Notes: generated by a model from the letters alone, not told the origin. A stretch of 64,000 bases of DNA from Alteromonadaceae bacterium (GCA_013216015.1 JABSOI010000032.1:1-64000), one strand, 5' to 3'. Shown: positions 46,230 to 55,060, counted from the first letter of the stretch. Numbers and translations are program-made.

Positions 46230-46981
46230 ACTACCCTCTGATTAAACTGCCTAACAGCTTATTATGTAGACGTCTCAGTAACTCCCATCTACTTGATTAT
46301 TGAATAAAGTAACTCAATATTCTTTAATTTCAAAGTCTTATTATTTTGTTATAGGTGTTTTTTATGGGCAGCTCAGGTTATTACTGATATGTATCAGTAA
46401 TAACCTGATAGAAATAACACGTTAATTACATTATTTTCAAATACTTAAAGGAAATGGCGCACTGGTCGACGTGTGTTACTGAGAAGTCTCAGTAACACAC
46501 ATGAATTATTCATTAGAAAATATATCTCAAAACTTCACAACGCTTAAAATCCAATATTTACAGTCTAAGGCGCTTTGGGGCGTTAGCGCCATAGCTAATT
46601 TATGTAGATGTCAGCTATATCTGGAAATAGGGAGCACAATTCTAGCGTTTTTTAATCAGAATTTTTAGTCAGAAATGTGGTAACCACTGTCCTTCAGCTA
46701 TGAATTTATCAAATTATAAATTTTTATCACCTGTTACCTTGGTCCAAAGGTCTCTTTAGTTCGCATTGGAGACATTAGCATTTAATTTTTTGCCATATAT
46801 TTTCTAATGAATATTTTATGTCATGTTACTGAGCTGGCTTAGTAACATCCTACTTTTGTTAAAATATTGGTTGTAGTGGTTTCTAACGCTTTGAATTTAT
46901 GATATATTAATGTGATTTAAATTATAGAATGGTCATTACTGAGCTGGCTCCATAATAAGCGGTTACAAGGATCGTCTGACC
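46230..46981. repeat. Inter-cassette region with attC-like half-sites and dispersed repeats
   Basis: No gene is seen. The outer ends are inverted to each other: GCTTATTATGTAGACG-TCTCAGTAAC at 46256-46281 and ATTACTGAG-CTGGCTCCATA-ATAAGC at 46935-46960. Repeat copy D (inverted, 46470-46545, with TTATTCATTAGAAAATATAT) and copy B (46741-46850, with TTTGCCATATATTTTCTAATG) lie inside, plus GTTACTGAG palindromes at 46475-46497 and 46824-46846, and a GGCGCTTTGGGGCGTTAGCG block at 46571-46590 that recurs at 47711. It is either a composite of attC-type sites or a decayed element of about 700 bp. Confidence 0.6.
46373..46408. repeat. Perfect 17-bp hairpin
   Basis: TCAGGTTATTACTGATA at 46373-46389 and its exact reverse complement at 46392-46408 with a two-base spacer. 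It has no U-tract. The TTACTGA core echoes the TTACTGAG palindromes of the surrounding repeats. Confidence 0.7.
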
Positions 46982-47512
46982 ATGCGCATATTTTATATTC
47001 TAGTTTTAACCTATCTACTTGTAAGTTGCTTATCTTTAAAACAGAATAATATTGAAATATCGAATCATATAGCTGATTTAAAAAGAATTATATCAAAACC
47101 AATCTTTAATAAATCATCAAAAACTATTATCCATGAGATTGAACTATGTAAGGTTGGCTTTTCATCGCAATGGTCAAGTACAGTAAGTAAGCGAAAGGGT
47201 TTTCATTCTGTAAAAACAACAGTTGTAATTGATTTTATAAATAATTATGAGAACTCACTTTTCATTTCTGCGCATTATGAAACAGGAGATGGAATTACAA
47301 TCCAAATATGGGGTGATTTAATAGAGATCAACTTATTTGAAGAAGTGGAAGTTAAAAAAGTTACATTAATCGATTCTAATTCGGATAAAAATATAACCAA
47401 TTATAATACCGATTATGTTTCAATAGGCGTATCTGACCCAAGTAATATCGAGAAAATCTCAGAGTTATTAGATGTACTTAGTTTAATTTCGACTAGTTGT
47501 AAATCCTTGTAA
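46982..47512 (+). CDS. Putative lipoprotein in a cassette-like unit
   Basis: A 176-residue protein with a short signal ending in a lipobox (YILVLTYLLVSC, Cys16), then a soluble beta-rich domain (ISAHYETGDGITIQIWGDLI) and no further membrane segments. An attC-like end (ATAAGCGGTTACAAGG) lies about 20 nt upstream and an attC-like palindrome begins at its stop, so it is arranged like the HTH gene at 44650 and on the same strand. No family recognised. It would be an inner- or outer-membrane-anchored periplasmic protein. Confidence 0.65.
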   Translation: MRIFYILVLTYLLVSCLSLKQNNIEISNHIADLKRIISKPIFNKSSKTIIHEIELCKVGFSSQWSSTVSKRKGFHSVKTTVVIDFINNYENSLFISAHYETGDGITIQIWGDLIEINLFEEVEVKKVTLIDSNSDKNITNYNTDYVSIGVSDPSNIEKISELLDVLSLISTSCKSL

Positions 47513-47592
47513 CAAGGCGTTCAAACGGACACGTAACAGCTGGCTGTTGTTCGTGCCTCACACATTTTAGCCAGCTATTAGGGGTATTGCGC
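47508..47592 (+). other. Degenerate attC-like site after the lipoprotein gene
   Basis: From the stop codon: TGTAACAAGGCGTTCAAACG, then the arm CAGCTGGCT near 47542, then the arm AGCCAGCTATTAGGGG near 47568-47583. TAACAAGGCGTTCAA-CGGA is typical of Vibrio/Shewanella attC sites, but the R' box reads GGTATTG instead of GCGTTAG, so it is probably no longer a good substrate. Confidence 0.5.
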
Positions 47593-48134
47593 CCATTTCC
47601 TCGAATATGCTGTGCACAGCATATTCGAGAATATGTAGAGTAAAATAATATATAAAGCTAATGAAATAAAGTCGAACAAATACAATGAGTCAGGCTTATT
47701 TTGCATCCTAGGGCGCTTTGGGGCACTTAGCGAGATAGAATTTATTGTGCCAATGTTGTTTTTTGGATTAGTTATTGTAATGAAAAATTTGAAATTTATT
47801 GGGGGAGTTTTTATTTTCGCCTTAAATATAAAAAAACAAGACGCGACACCATCCCGTTAACGCATTCTGACTAGCTCAATCAGCAATTTATTTCTTGGGA
47901 TGCATCAATAGCTTTTAATAGAAAAGAATGTTCCGGTAACCATTTGACAAAAAACTCTGGATAAAAGGTTGCCCTACCATAGCAGAACAGTTGATTTAAT
48001 CACTAGCTAAATAGCGATTTTATCAGGGCCTCTCCCTAAAGTACTATAGGCAAGTCGATAATCTGTTCACATAATGTACATAATTAAAAAATAACAATTT
48101 GCTGAGTGCTCCCTGCTCAGATTCAGGAATTTAT
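47593..48134. other. Gene-free stretch before the GntP gene
   Basis: Holds a hairpin TGCTGTGCACAGCA near 47608-47621, a GGGCGCTTTGGGGCACTTAG block near 47710-47729 shared with 46571-46590, and, on the minus strand at about 47893-47975, a start-less frame FYPEFFVKWLPEHSFLLKAI that may be gene debris. The last 70 bp should contain the GntP promoter, but no clear -35/-10 pair was resolved. Confidence 0.35.
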
Positions 48135-49442
48135 ATGATCAGTTTATTTGGCCTTATTGGCGCGTTAGCTTTATTAATTTATTTAACCATACGTGGTATG
48201 AATTTATTAATTGCTGCGCCGTTAACTGCCATCATTATTGCTTTAACTGGTGGTTTAACGCTGCTTCCTTACGGGCAAGGTGGTGATGATTTTATCCACA
48301 GTTATATGAACGGCTTTGCTGGTTTTATTTCATCTTGGTTCTTTATGTTTTTGCTTGGCGCACTGTTTGGAAAATTGATGGAAGACAGTGGATGTGCCGA
48401 TAGTTTAGCGCAATGGATTGTAAATAAGTTAGGCATGCATAATGCGGCGCTAGCTGTTATTTCCGTGTGTGCCATTTTAACCTACGGGGGGGTTAGTGTA
48501 TTTGTTGTTGCTTTTTCTGCTTATTCAATTGCTTTAAGTTTGTTTAAACAAGCGAATTTACCACGCCGTTTTATTCCTGCGGTAATGGCTTTTGGCTCTG
48601 TTACATTTACCATGACTTCGGCCGGCTCACCGGAAATTCAAAATTGGATCCCTATTAAATACTTAGGTACTTCACCTTATGCCGGTTGGGAGGTTAGCTT
48701 GGTTGTGGCAATTTTTATGGCGTTATTTGGCTATTGGTGGTTGCAACGCATGATGAATAAAGCCATTGCCAATGGTGAACATTTTCAGGCTCGTGATGGT
48801 GACCCCGTAGCCCGAGATAAAACCTTGCCGAGCCCTATTATGGCTGCATTGCCTATTTTAGCGGTATTAGTGGTGACTTTTTTAGGACATCAAGCCTTTG
48901 CTCAATACGCGTTGATTTTAGCGCTATTGTCTGGTTGTTTGGCAGTGTGGTTACTCAATATTCGCTTTTTTTCTAATTTAAATATGACGGTTAGTGCTGG
49001 TACTGCTGGGGCGCTGTTGGCTATTGGCAATACCGCAGCTGTAGTGGGCTTTGGCGCAGTGGCGAAAGTATCGCCCGCTTTTGATATCGCCGTCAATTAT
49101 TTAACCGCTATGCCGGGTAATGAATTAGTGGGTGCTGCGGTGGCGGTGTCAGTTATTGCGGCAATGACCGGCTCTGCATCAGGCGGGCAATCTATCGCCT
49201 TGCCGGTATTAGCCCCACATTATATTGATGCCGGTGTTGACCCCGAGGCTTTGCACCGCGTTATCGCTATTTCATCTGGGGCGCTAGATTCATTACCACA
49301 CAACGGCTATGTGGTTACTACCATACGTTCCATTTGCGGTGAAACGCATCAAGCCGCTTATGCACCAATGGCAGCATTGACCGTGGCGGTGCCTTTAATA
49401 GGAACCGCGATGGCTGTTGGGCTATTTTTGCTCATTGGTTAG
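48135..49442 (+). CDS. GntP family permease
   Basis: Start ATG 48135 after CAGGAA gives 435 residues; a TTG 36 nt upstream is less likely. About 12 membrane segments with AILTYGGVSVFVVAFSAYSI, GSVTFTMTSAGSPEIQNWIP and SSGALDSLPHNGYVVTTIRS, blocks typical of GntP-type carboxylate/sugar-acid:proton symporters. The next gene, 102 nt downstream, is a TonB-dependent receptor, so the pair may import one substrate across both membranes. The substrate cannot be read from the sequence. Confidence 0.9.
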   Translation: MISLFGLIGALALLIYLTIRGMNLLIAAPLTAIIIALTGGLTLLPYGQGGDDFIHSYMNGFAGFISSWFFMFLLGALFGKLMEDSGCADSLAQWIVNKLGMHNAALAVISVCAILTYGGVSVFVVAFSAYSIALSLFKQANLPRRFIPAVMAFGSVTFTMTSAGSPEIQNWIPIKYLGTSPYAGWEVSLVVAIFMALFGYWWLQRMMNKAIANGEHFQARDGDPVARDKTLPSPIMAALPILAVLVVTFLGHQAFAQYALILALLSGCLAVWLLNIRFFSNLNMTVSAGTAGALLAIGNTAAVVGFGAVAKVSPAFDIAVNYLTAMPGNELVGAAVAVSVIAAMTGSASGGQSIALPVLAPHYIDAGVDPEALHRVIAISSGALDSLPHNGYVVTTIRSICGETHQAAYAPMAALTVAVPLIGTAMAVGLFLLIG

Positions 49443-49543
49443 CTCCAATATAAAAAATTACCCAACAAGTAGTAAGCCTTCAACCTTAGGTTGGAATAAT
49501 AATAATATAAATATAATTACAATAAATAACGTTAGGAGCACAC

Positions 49544-52246
49544 ATGAATACAACAAGCAAACAATTCAAATTAAGCCAGTTGGCTATAGTGGTGGGGATA
49601 TCTTTGGCGTCAAACTATGCCATATCAGCAGAAGTTGCCAAGGTCACTGAAGAAGAAAAAATAGAAAAAATCAGTGTTTTAGGTAGTTATATTAAAGGCT
49701 CTGATACCGTATCAGCTAATCCAGTTTCTGTGGTTACCGCTGAAGATATGGAGTATACCGGCGCGGTTGATACTACCGATTTGGTCAATTTGTTACCGGT
49801 GAATTCTGGGGCTGAAAATCGCCCAGATACGTTCACTAGTTTCTATAATCAAGGGACCTCTAATGTGAACTTACGTGGATTGGGTTTATCATCAACCTTA
49901 GTCTTGATTAATGGTAAACGGCAAACCTTAAGTGGTGCTAAAGCACAAGATGGCAGTGTATTTGTCGATACTTCTTCTATTCCTGCTATTGCCATAGATA
50001 GAGTTGAAGTACTAAAAGAAGGGGCCGCTGCTTCTTACGGCTCAGATGCGGTTGCTGGGGTGGTAAACTTTGTTACCAATGACCATTACGAAGGTATTAA
50101 AGTGGCTGGCTCTTATCACACCATTGATGGTTATGATCAAGACGATAAAAATATGAGTATTTTAGCGGGTTTTGATATAGGCGACTCTGGCCATGTAGTC
50201 GTGGCTGCTTCAATTTTACGTCGCAGTAATTTACGTGGCTGGGAGCGTCCAGATTTAGTACAAGCAGCAGCGAGTAGTTTAGGTACTGGTTTTAAAATGA
50301 CTGAAGACTCTGTGGTAACAGCAGGTCCTTGGGTCGGCACCTATGCTGCTGGAGAACAAGTCGGTAATCCTAATTGTGCCGGTGTTGGTGGTAATATTTT
50401 AGACCTAGATGGCGATGGTGATATTGATCGCTGTGGTTTTAAATATGGTTTGCATTACAACATCATTAATGAAGAAGAGCGCGAGCAATATTATGCCGCG
50501 TTAACTCATACTTTCTCTAATGATATTGAGTTTAAATCTGCGCTTACTTATTCAGATTATCGTATTATTGATAATTACTCTGTGCCATCACTGCCTAATT
50601 TAAGCTTTCCTACCGTAGTTGGCGATAATGCAACTAATCCCTTTGGTGTTGATGTCATTATTTTTGGTCGACATAATCCAACGTTAGATTTTTCTGAATC
50701 TCGAGCTGCGCCGAGAACCAATGAAACCTTTCGTTTAGAAGGGAGTTTATCAGGTGATTTGTCTAATGGCTGGGGCTGGAATACCTCACTAGCTTATAGT
50801 GCTAATAAATATGAAATTTCTCAACCAGAGATGTCTTTATCGCGTTTGTTTTTGGCAATGGATGGTCAAGGTGGCCCTAATGGCGATATGACCTTTGACC
50901 ATTTTAGTACCGATTTACAACATGATGCAGAGATGATTGATTGGTTAAAAACCGACTTTAAATCTAGCACTGAAACGAGTTTGATTGTATGGGATGGCGT
51001 AGTAAGTGGTGAGCTTTTTGAAATGCCAGCGGGCACAGTACAGGGGGCTGTAGGTGCGCAATACCGCAGTGAAACTTATAAGGTATCACCGGCAGAAAAT
51101 AGCCGTATACAGTATGATGCTGCAGGTAACCCAGATCCATCGTTGAATGACTTTACCTTTTTAGGTCAAGTTAACCCGGTGGATGAATCACGTAGTGCCT
51201 ATGCCATATTTGCGGAAATGGAAATGCCATTAATGGAAGATCTAACCATGAATGTTGCTTTACGGTATGAAGATTTAGACACGGACAGTAATGTGAGCCC
51301 GAAAATAGCTTTTTTGTATAGTGCTACCGAAAACCTATCATTTCGCGCCTCTGCTAGTACCTCCTTCCGTGAACCATCATTATCACAATTCAATGCGGAT
51401 GTGACTAATACTGTTAATTTAGTTGATTATCAACTCAACCTTGATGGTACACCCGTATTTGATGCAAATGGTAATATGATTCCAAATAGTTCATCAATAT
51501 TCATCCGTCAAGCAACCACGGGTAACTCAGATCTTAAAGCAGAAACAGCCACTAACTTTAACCTTGGCGGGTTATGGTCAAGTAGTAATTTACAAGTACG
51601 ATTAGATTACTGGAATATCGCTTATGAAGATGTGATTACTATCGAGTCTGCTCAAGCGGTGTTAGATGCCGACCCTAATGGTCCTAGTATAGTGCGTCAG
51701 GATCCTAATGATCCAACCAGTACGTTAGCGGGTATTTCTACCGATTATTTCAATGCTGCGAATATTGATGCAAGTGGTATAGATGTTGAAGTTAACTATG
51801 GTATGGAGTTTGGTGAGGCAACGCTTGATTTAAGCTTTGGTTGGTCACGTTATTTAACCTATGAAGTACCAGGGAATGGTGAAACCTATGACGCGGTTGG
51901 CTTCTTTAACTTTGGTAGTTTTGTTCGTTCAATGCCAGAAGATAAAGGAAATTTTTCTGCCCATTGGATTAATGACAATCACAGTTTTATGGCACGGGTT
52001 GATTATGTTTCTAGTTATGTTAATAATCGCCAAGGCGATAGCATAGAAACGTTTACTCCCGTTGAAATCCAGTACCGTTATGTTATTGACTTTAATGAAT
52101 CAGAAGCAACAGTTAGTCTAGGTATACAAAACCTATTTGATGAAGCTGCGCCCTTTGTTGCCGATGGAGCCAACTTTAGTTACGATCCTAAACACCATGA
52201 CCCCCGTGGGCGGGTGTTTTATATGAAGGCAAGTTATGAGTTTTAA
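49544..52246 (+). CDS. TonB-dependent outer-membrane receptor
   Basis: A 900-residue protein with a signal peptide (LAIVVGISLASNYAISAE), a TonB-box-like KISVLGSYIKG, plug domain (SVVTAEDMEYTGAVDTTDLV, NLRGLGLSSTLVLINGKRQT, VEVLKEGAAASYGSDAVAGV) and a 22-strand barrel ending DPRGRVFYMKASYEF. The plug resembles receptors of the Oar/catecholate-like group with the GSDAVAGVVN motif. It is intact and followed by a strong terminator, unlike most neighbours. Base composition is slightly richer in GC than the flanking island, hinting at separate acquisition. Confidence 0.93.
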   Translation: MNTTSKQFKLSQLAIVVGISLASNYAISAEVAKVTEEEKIEKISVLGSYIKGSDTVSANPVSVVTAEDMEYTGAVDTTDLVNLLPVNSGAENRPDTFTSFYNQGTSNVNLRGLGLSSTLVLINGKRQTLSGAKAQDGSVFVDTSSIPAIAIDRVEVLKEGAAASYGSDAVAGVVNFVTNDHYEGIKVAGSYHTIDGYDQDDKNMSILAGFDIGDSGHVVVAASILRRSNLRGWERPDLVQAAASSLGTGFKMTEDSVVTAGPWVGTYAAGEQVGNPNCAGVGGNILDLDGDGDIDRCGFKYGLHYNIINEEEREQYYAALTHTFSNDIEFKSALTYSDYRIIDNYSVPSLPNLSFPTVVGDNATNPFGVDVIIFGRHNPTLDFSESRAAPRTNETFRLEGSLSGDLSNGWGWNTSLAYSANKYEISQPEMSLSRLFLAMDGQGGPNGDMTFDHFSTDLQHDAEMIDWLKTDFKSSTETSLIVWDGVVSGELFEMPAGTVQGAVGAQYRSETYKVSPAENSRIQYDAAGNPDPSLNDFTFLGQVNPVDESRSAYAIFAEMEMPLMEDLTMNVALRYEDLDTDSNVSPKIAFLYSATENLSFRASASTSFREPSLSQFNADVTNTVNLVDYQLNLDGTPVFDANGNMIPNSSSIFIRQATTGNSDLKAETATNFNLGGLWSSSNLQVRLDYWNIAYEDVITIESAQAVLDADPNGPSIVRQDPNDPTSTLAGISTDYFNAANIDASGIDVEVNYGMEFGEATLDLSFGWSRYLTYEVPGNGETYDAVGFFNFGSFVRSMPEDKGNFSAHWINDNHSFMARVDYVSSYVNNRQGDSIETFTPVEIQYRYVIDFNESEATVSLGIQNLFDEAAPFVADGANFSYDPKHHDPRGRVFYMKASYEF

Positions 52247-52283
52247 TCTTTGTATGAGGTAAGTTATTTATTTTCTGAGAAAC

Positions 52284-52312
52284 AACCCACTATTGAATTG
52301 TCATAGTGGGTT
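52284..52312 (+). terminator. Rho-independent terminator of the GntP-receptor unit
   Basis: AACCCACTAT (52284-52293) pairs perfectly with ATAGTGGGTT (52303-52312), followed by TTCTTATT, 37 nt after the receptor stop. Confidence 0.88.
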
Positions 52313-52368
52313 TTCTTATTGGTTGTTTTTGCTCAATTTAATAAAGGTTAATGTATCAAAAAGCACTT

Positions 52369-52503
52369 GAGTTTCCAGCCAACACTGTCAGAGGAAGCCG
52401 TTTCACTTCGACCTTTACATGAAGATGACTTTTAACAATTATTTCATTGTGCTGCTGATAAAGAACTATGGCAAGGTCATCCAGCAAAAAATAGGTAACA
52501 GGA
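52369..52503 (+). pseudogene. GNAT acetyltransferase N-terminal remnant
   Basis: One frame reads FQPTLSEEAVSLRPLHEDDF, stop, QLFHCAADKELWQGHPAKNR, stop. This is the N-terminus of a GNAT protein of the type LxPLxxxDFExLYxxAxDxxIWxxHP. Two in-frame stop codons interrupt it, and the acetyl-CoA motif is absent, replaced by the PIN remnant at 52504. Confidence 0.6.
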
Positions 52504-52788
52504 ATGCGGTATCAGTTACCTAAAGATAAAATTGTTGATGTTATTCCCGCCTTGTTCGCAGAGAAAAACATTCAGTTTGAAGATCCTCAAGCTGTTTGGT
52601 GTGCATTAAAAGATTATGTTAATGCACCACCAATAAAAGTAAAAGGTAAAACGAAGCAGGCCGATTTTCCTGATGCATTAATTATCAATAAAGCAAAGCG
52701 TTATGGTCAGATAAACAATATAAAGGTGCAGCCTATTTATACCTTTGATAAAGCAGCACAAGAAATAGAAGGTACTGAAGAACCCTAA
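52504..52788 (+). pseudogene. PIN-domain toxin-like protein, C-terminal part
   Basis: The frame from ATG 52504 encodes 94 residues. IQFEDPQAVWCALKDYVNAP, KQADFPDALIINKAKRYGQI and YTFDKAAQEIEG match the C-terminal half of VapC-like PIN nucleases (conserved acidic residues in ADFxDALI and TFDxxA). The N-terminal half with the first catalytic Asp is missing; the GNAT remnant precedes it directly. No antitoxin gene is present. Probably non-functional. Confidence 0.6.
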
Positions 52789-52925
52789 ACTCTAACTCGT
52801 TCAGAGGGCGTTAGCGAGATAGGTTTACGGCAAGTCTGTGCTTAACTCAGGTCTTACATTATTTTTTGAGTAATTAAAAATGTTAATGACATGCACAAAT
52901 AATTGATATACGTGTTTATGTTACG

Positions 52926-53040
52926 TGCCTATGCATTTTGCTCAGGCTAGTCGATAACTCTCCTTAACTTAAGAGATATCGATTAATTTTATAGATATCC
53001 TGTGGATATTTTCCAATTACCTGAGCTAACTGCATAGGCA
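52926..53040. repeat. Imperfect 21-bp inverted repeat, attC-like in size
   Basis: TGCCTATGCATTTTGCTCAGG at 52926-52946 has its near-complement CCTGAGCTAACTGCATAGGC at 53020-53039, enclosing about 73 bp, for a total of 115 bp. Two mismatches in each arm. Outer flanks TTACG/ATGTTA are also partly complementary. The size and asymmetry are compatible with a large attC site or a small MITE. No gene lies in the 52789-53136 gap. Confidence 0.5.
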
Positions 53041-53136
53041 TGTTATGTTATTGCTATAAGCACAACAAAATGCAAAAATGTGTGTGTATAGAGTGGACGT
53101 GCACAGAAAACAGGTTTTATTTAAGGATATACAACA

Positions 53137-53284
53137 TTGAATTGTGATTATAAATTTGTCCCGTTAGAAAAACTCGGTGACATAGAAAGCAAAGCTGTTT
53201 TAAAGGCTACAGCTAAAGCACACCAAGCATTAGGTGAACTGAAGGGCCTTGCGGTCACTATGCCTAACCAATACCTTTTATTGG
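53137..53284 (+). pseudogene. Fic N-terminal domain remnant
   Basis: From TTG 53137 the frame reads NCDYKFVPLEKLGDIESKAV, LKATAKAHQALGELKGLAVT and MPNQ, matching the Fic_N domain (LPPLxxIETxAVLKxxxxAxxALAELKGxAxxxPNQ). It stops matching at about 53270-53284, where sequence of the opposite-strand integrase remnant begins. It belongs to a different Fic subfamily from the fragment at 42262, so two separate Fic genes once existed here. Confidence 0.65.
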
Positions 53285-53465
53285 CGATCCCTTCCAGTTC
53301 AATTTCATCAATTCGTAGTTTTGCCCAAGTACGAGCTAATTCTTTTTTACTGAATGTTTTAGATTCGCGATGTATAATCTCACCGTTTTTTTTAACACGA
53401 ATTGTACAACGGTAACTAAAATCACCGTTTGTTTTTTTTCGTTTTTCAATTGTTGAATATGCCAT
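53272..53465 (-). pseudogene. Tyrosine integrase N-terminal remnant beside dusA
   Basis: From ATG 53465 the product MAYSTIEKRKKTNGDFSYRC, TIRVKKNGEIIHRESKTFSK and ELARTWAKLRIDEIELEGI is the N-terminal arm-binding domain of a phage/island integrase. After about 65 residues the match ends and the frame runs into the Fic_N remnant on the other strand. The catalytic domain is gone. A GGGGC-TTATATGGGGCG motif lies about 40 nt upstream (53503-53521). Its place next to dusA fits integrative elements that use dusA as target site. Confidence 0.75.
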
Positions 53466-53589
53466 GTTAATCCTTGTTTTGATCAAATCGTCCAATCCAC
53501 CGTGGGGCTTATATGGGGCGCTTGTGTTGCGGAATGTATCGAAACTCAAAGAAGTTATGGGCATTCAGAGCAGTTCAGGTAAAGTATAA

Positions 53590-54594
53590 ATGCAAGTAAA
53601 ACCACACGTTACACCAGTAGATACAGGCTCCTTCGGCAATCACAAGCTATCTGTAGCGCCTATGCTTGATTGGACTGATCGGCATTGCCGTTACTTTTAT
53701 CGGGTGATGTCTAAACATACTGTTTTGTATACTGAAATGGTGACAACCGGGGCTATTTTATTTGGTAAGGGCGATTATTTATCATTTAACAATGAAGAAC
53801 ACCCTCTAGTTTTACAACTGGGTGGTAGTGATCCTAAAGCAATGAGCGAATGTGCAAAAATTGCTGAGCAACAGGGTTATGATGAAATTAATATTAATGT
53901 TGGCTGTCCTTCTGATCGGGTGCAAAATGGTCGGTTTGGCGCTTGTTTAATGGCTGAGCCAAATGTGGTTGCTGAATGTGTTCAACAAATGCAGTCTGTG
54001 GTTGATATTCCTATTACGGTTAAGTCTCGTATCGGTATAGATGATTTAGATAGTTATTCTTTTTTACATGAATTTATCAATACGGTCGGTGATGCCGGAT
54101 GCCGGCATTTTATTATTCATGCACGAAAAGCCTGGTTGAGTGGTTTAAGTCCAAAGCAAAACCGGGAAGTTCCCCCGCTTGATTATGAACGTGTATATCA
54201 GATAAAACAAAGCTTTCCTCAAATTGAAATTTCTATAAACGGTGGTATTAAATCACTGGCTGAGGCTAATTATCACTTATCTCAATTGGATGGTGTAATG
54301 ATTGGTCGGGAAATATATCAGAATCCTTATGTGTTGGTTCAAGCAGACAGAGAAATATGGCAAACCGAATCACCTGAACTTTCTCGTCAGGAGATTGTAG
54401 TAGCAATGATAGAATATATTGATCGTTACGTTGCTCAAGGAGGTAAACCTTGGCATGTATTGCGTCATATGTTGGGATTATGTAATGGTTTGCCTGGTGC
54501 TCGTCAATTTCGTCGGTATTTAAGTGAAAATTCGAGAGTAGATGGTGCAAATGGGAATGTATTACGTGCAGCATTCGAAATAGTGTCAAAGTAG
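53590..54594 (+). CDS. dusA: tRNA-dihydrouridine synthase A
   Basis: A 334-residue FMN enzyme reducing uridines 20/20a of the tRNA D-loop. Visible: LSVAPMLDWTDRHCRYFYRV near residue 20 (FMN-binding start), NVGCPSDRVQNGRFGACLM near 102 with the catalytic cysteine, HARKAWLSGLSPKQNREVPP near 178, and SINGGIKSL near 218 (phosphate site). The 5' part of dusA is a known integration site for genomic islands; an integrase remnant lies just upstream here and the gene itself is intact. Confidence 0.96.
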   Translation: MQVKPHVTPVDTGSFGNHKLSVAPMLDWTDRHCRYFYRVMSKHTVLYTEMVTTGAILFGKGDYLSFNNEEHPLVLQLGGSDPKAMSECAKIAEQQGYDEININVGCPSDRVQNGRFGACLMAEPNVVAECVQQMQSVVDIPITVKSRIGIDDLDSYSFLHEFINTVGDAGCRHFIIHARKAWLSGLSPKQNREVPPLDYERVYQIKQSFPQIEISINGGIKSLAEANYHLSQLDGVMIGREIYQNPYVLVQADREIWQTESPELSRQEIVVAMIEYIDRYVAQGGKPWHVLRHMLGLCNGLPGARQFRRYLSENSRVDGANGNVLRAAFEIVSK

Positions 54595-54739
54595 CTTGCG
54601 GTGCAAATGTATTTAATTTCTTAATATTTTAAGCTGTTCACATTTTACAATAGCTGAGCTATCCTTATTCTCACTGGTCAGCTATTGTTCAATCGCAAGT
54701 ATTGTTGTTGAAAATTTCATTTAGATAATAACTTCTACG

Positions 54740-54774
54740 CTTCCTACTTCCTACTTCCTACTTCCTACTTCCTA
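54740..54774. repeat. Five tandem copies of a 7-bp unit (CTTCCTA)
   Basis: CTTCCTA is repeated five times without change in the gap between dusA and the sigma-54 promoter at 55007. It may vary in copy number by slippage. The remainder of 54595-55006 is AT-rich; a GATTTAGGGAATG/CATTCC-like hairpin lies near 54806-54842. Confidence 0.7.
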
Positions 54775-55006
54775 TTTTCTTGCCGATAATTTCCTTAGTT
54801 AATCCCGATTTAGGGAATGTATATCTCTATTTCGGGAATCGTCAAATTGGAATGTCTTTTCAAAGAAACAATTTGTTAATATTTTTTACTAAATAATGGT
54901 TTATTTAACCAAAGCTACCTTTATTCATATCTATTGTGTTTAACTATAAAATTATTTTAAATTAAATTTTCTTATTTATCAGTGTGTTAATCTTTTTGTC
55001 ATTTTA

Positions 55007-55021
55007 TGGCACAACCTTTGA
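55007..55021 (+). promoter_or_regulatory. Sigma-54 promoter of the first small secreted protein
   Basis: TGGCAC-AACCT-TTGA at 55007-55021 matches the -24/-12 consensus TGGCAC-N5-TTGC. The transcription start would be near 55033, about 28 nt before ATG 55061. The same kind of promoter lies before 57016, so both genes should respond to one enhancer-binding activator, PspF being the candidate by context. Confidence 0.7.
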
Positions 55022-55060
55022 AGTAGTTATTGCATCTTAAGTAATAAATATTGTTGGAAA

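Noticed and set aside
49510-49543. attC-like GTTAGG before the TonB receptor gene
   Set aside because: AACGTTAGGAG here is the ribosome binding site region; no palindromic partner arm is present.
52504-52788. VapBC toxin-antitoxin pair
   Set aside because: The N-terminal half of the PIN domain is missing and the preceding sequence is an acetyltransferase remnant, not an antitoxin.
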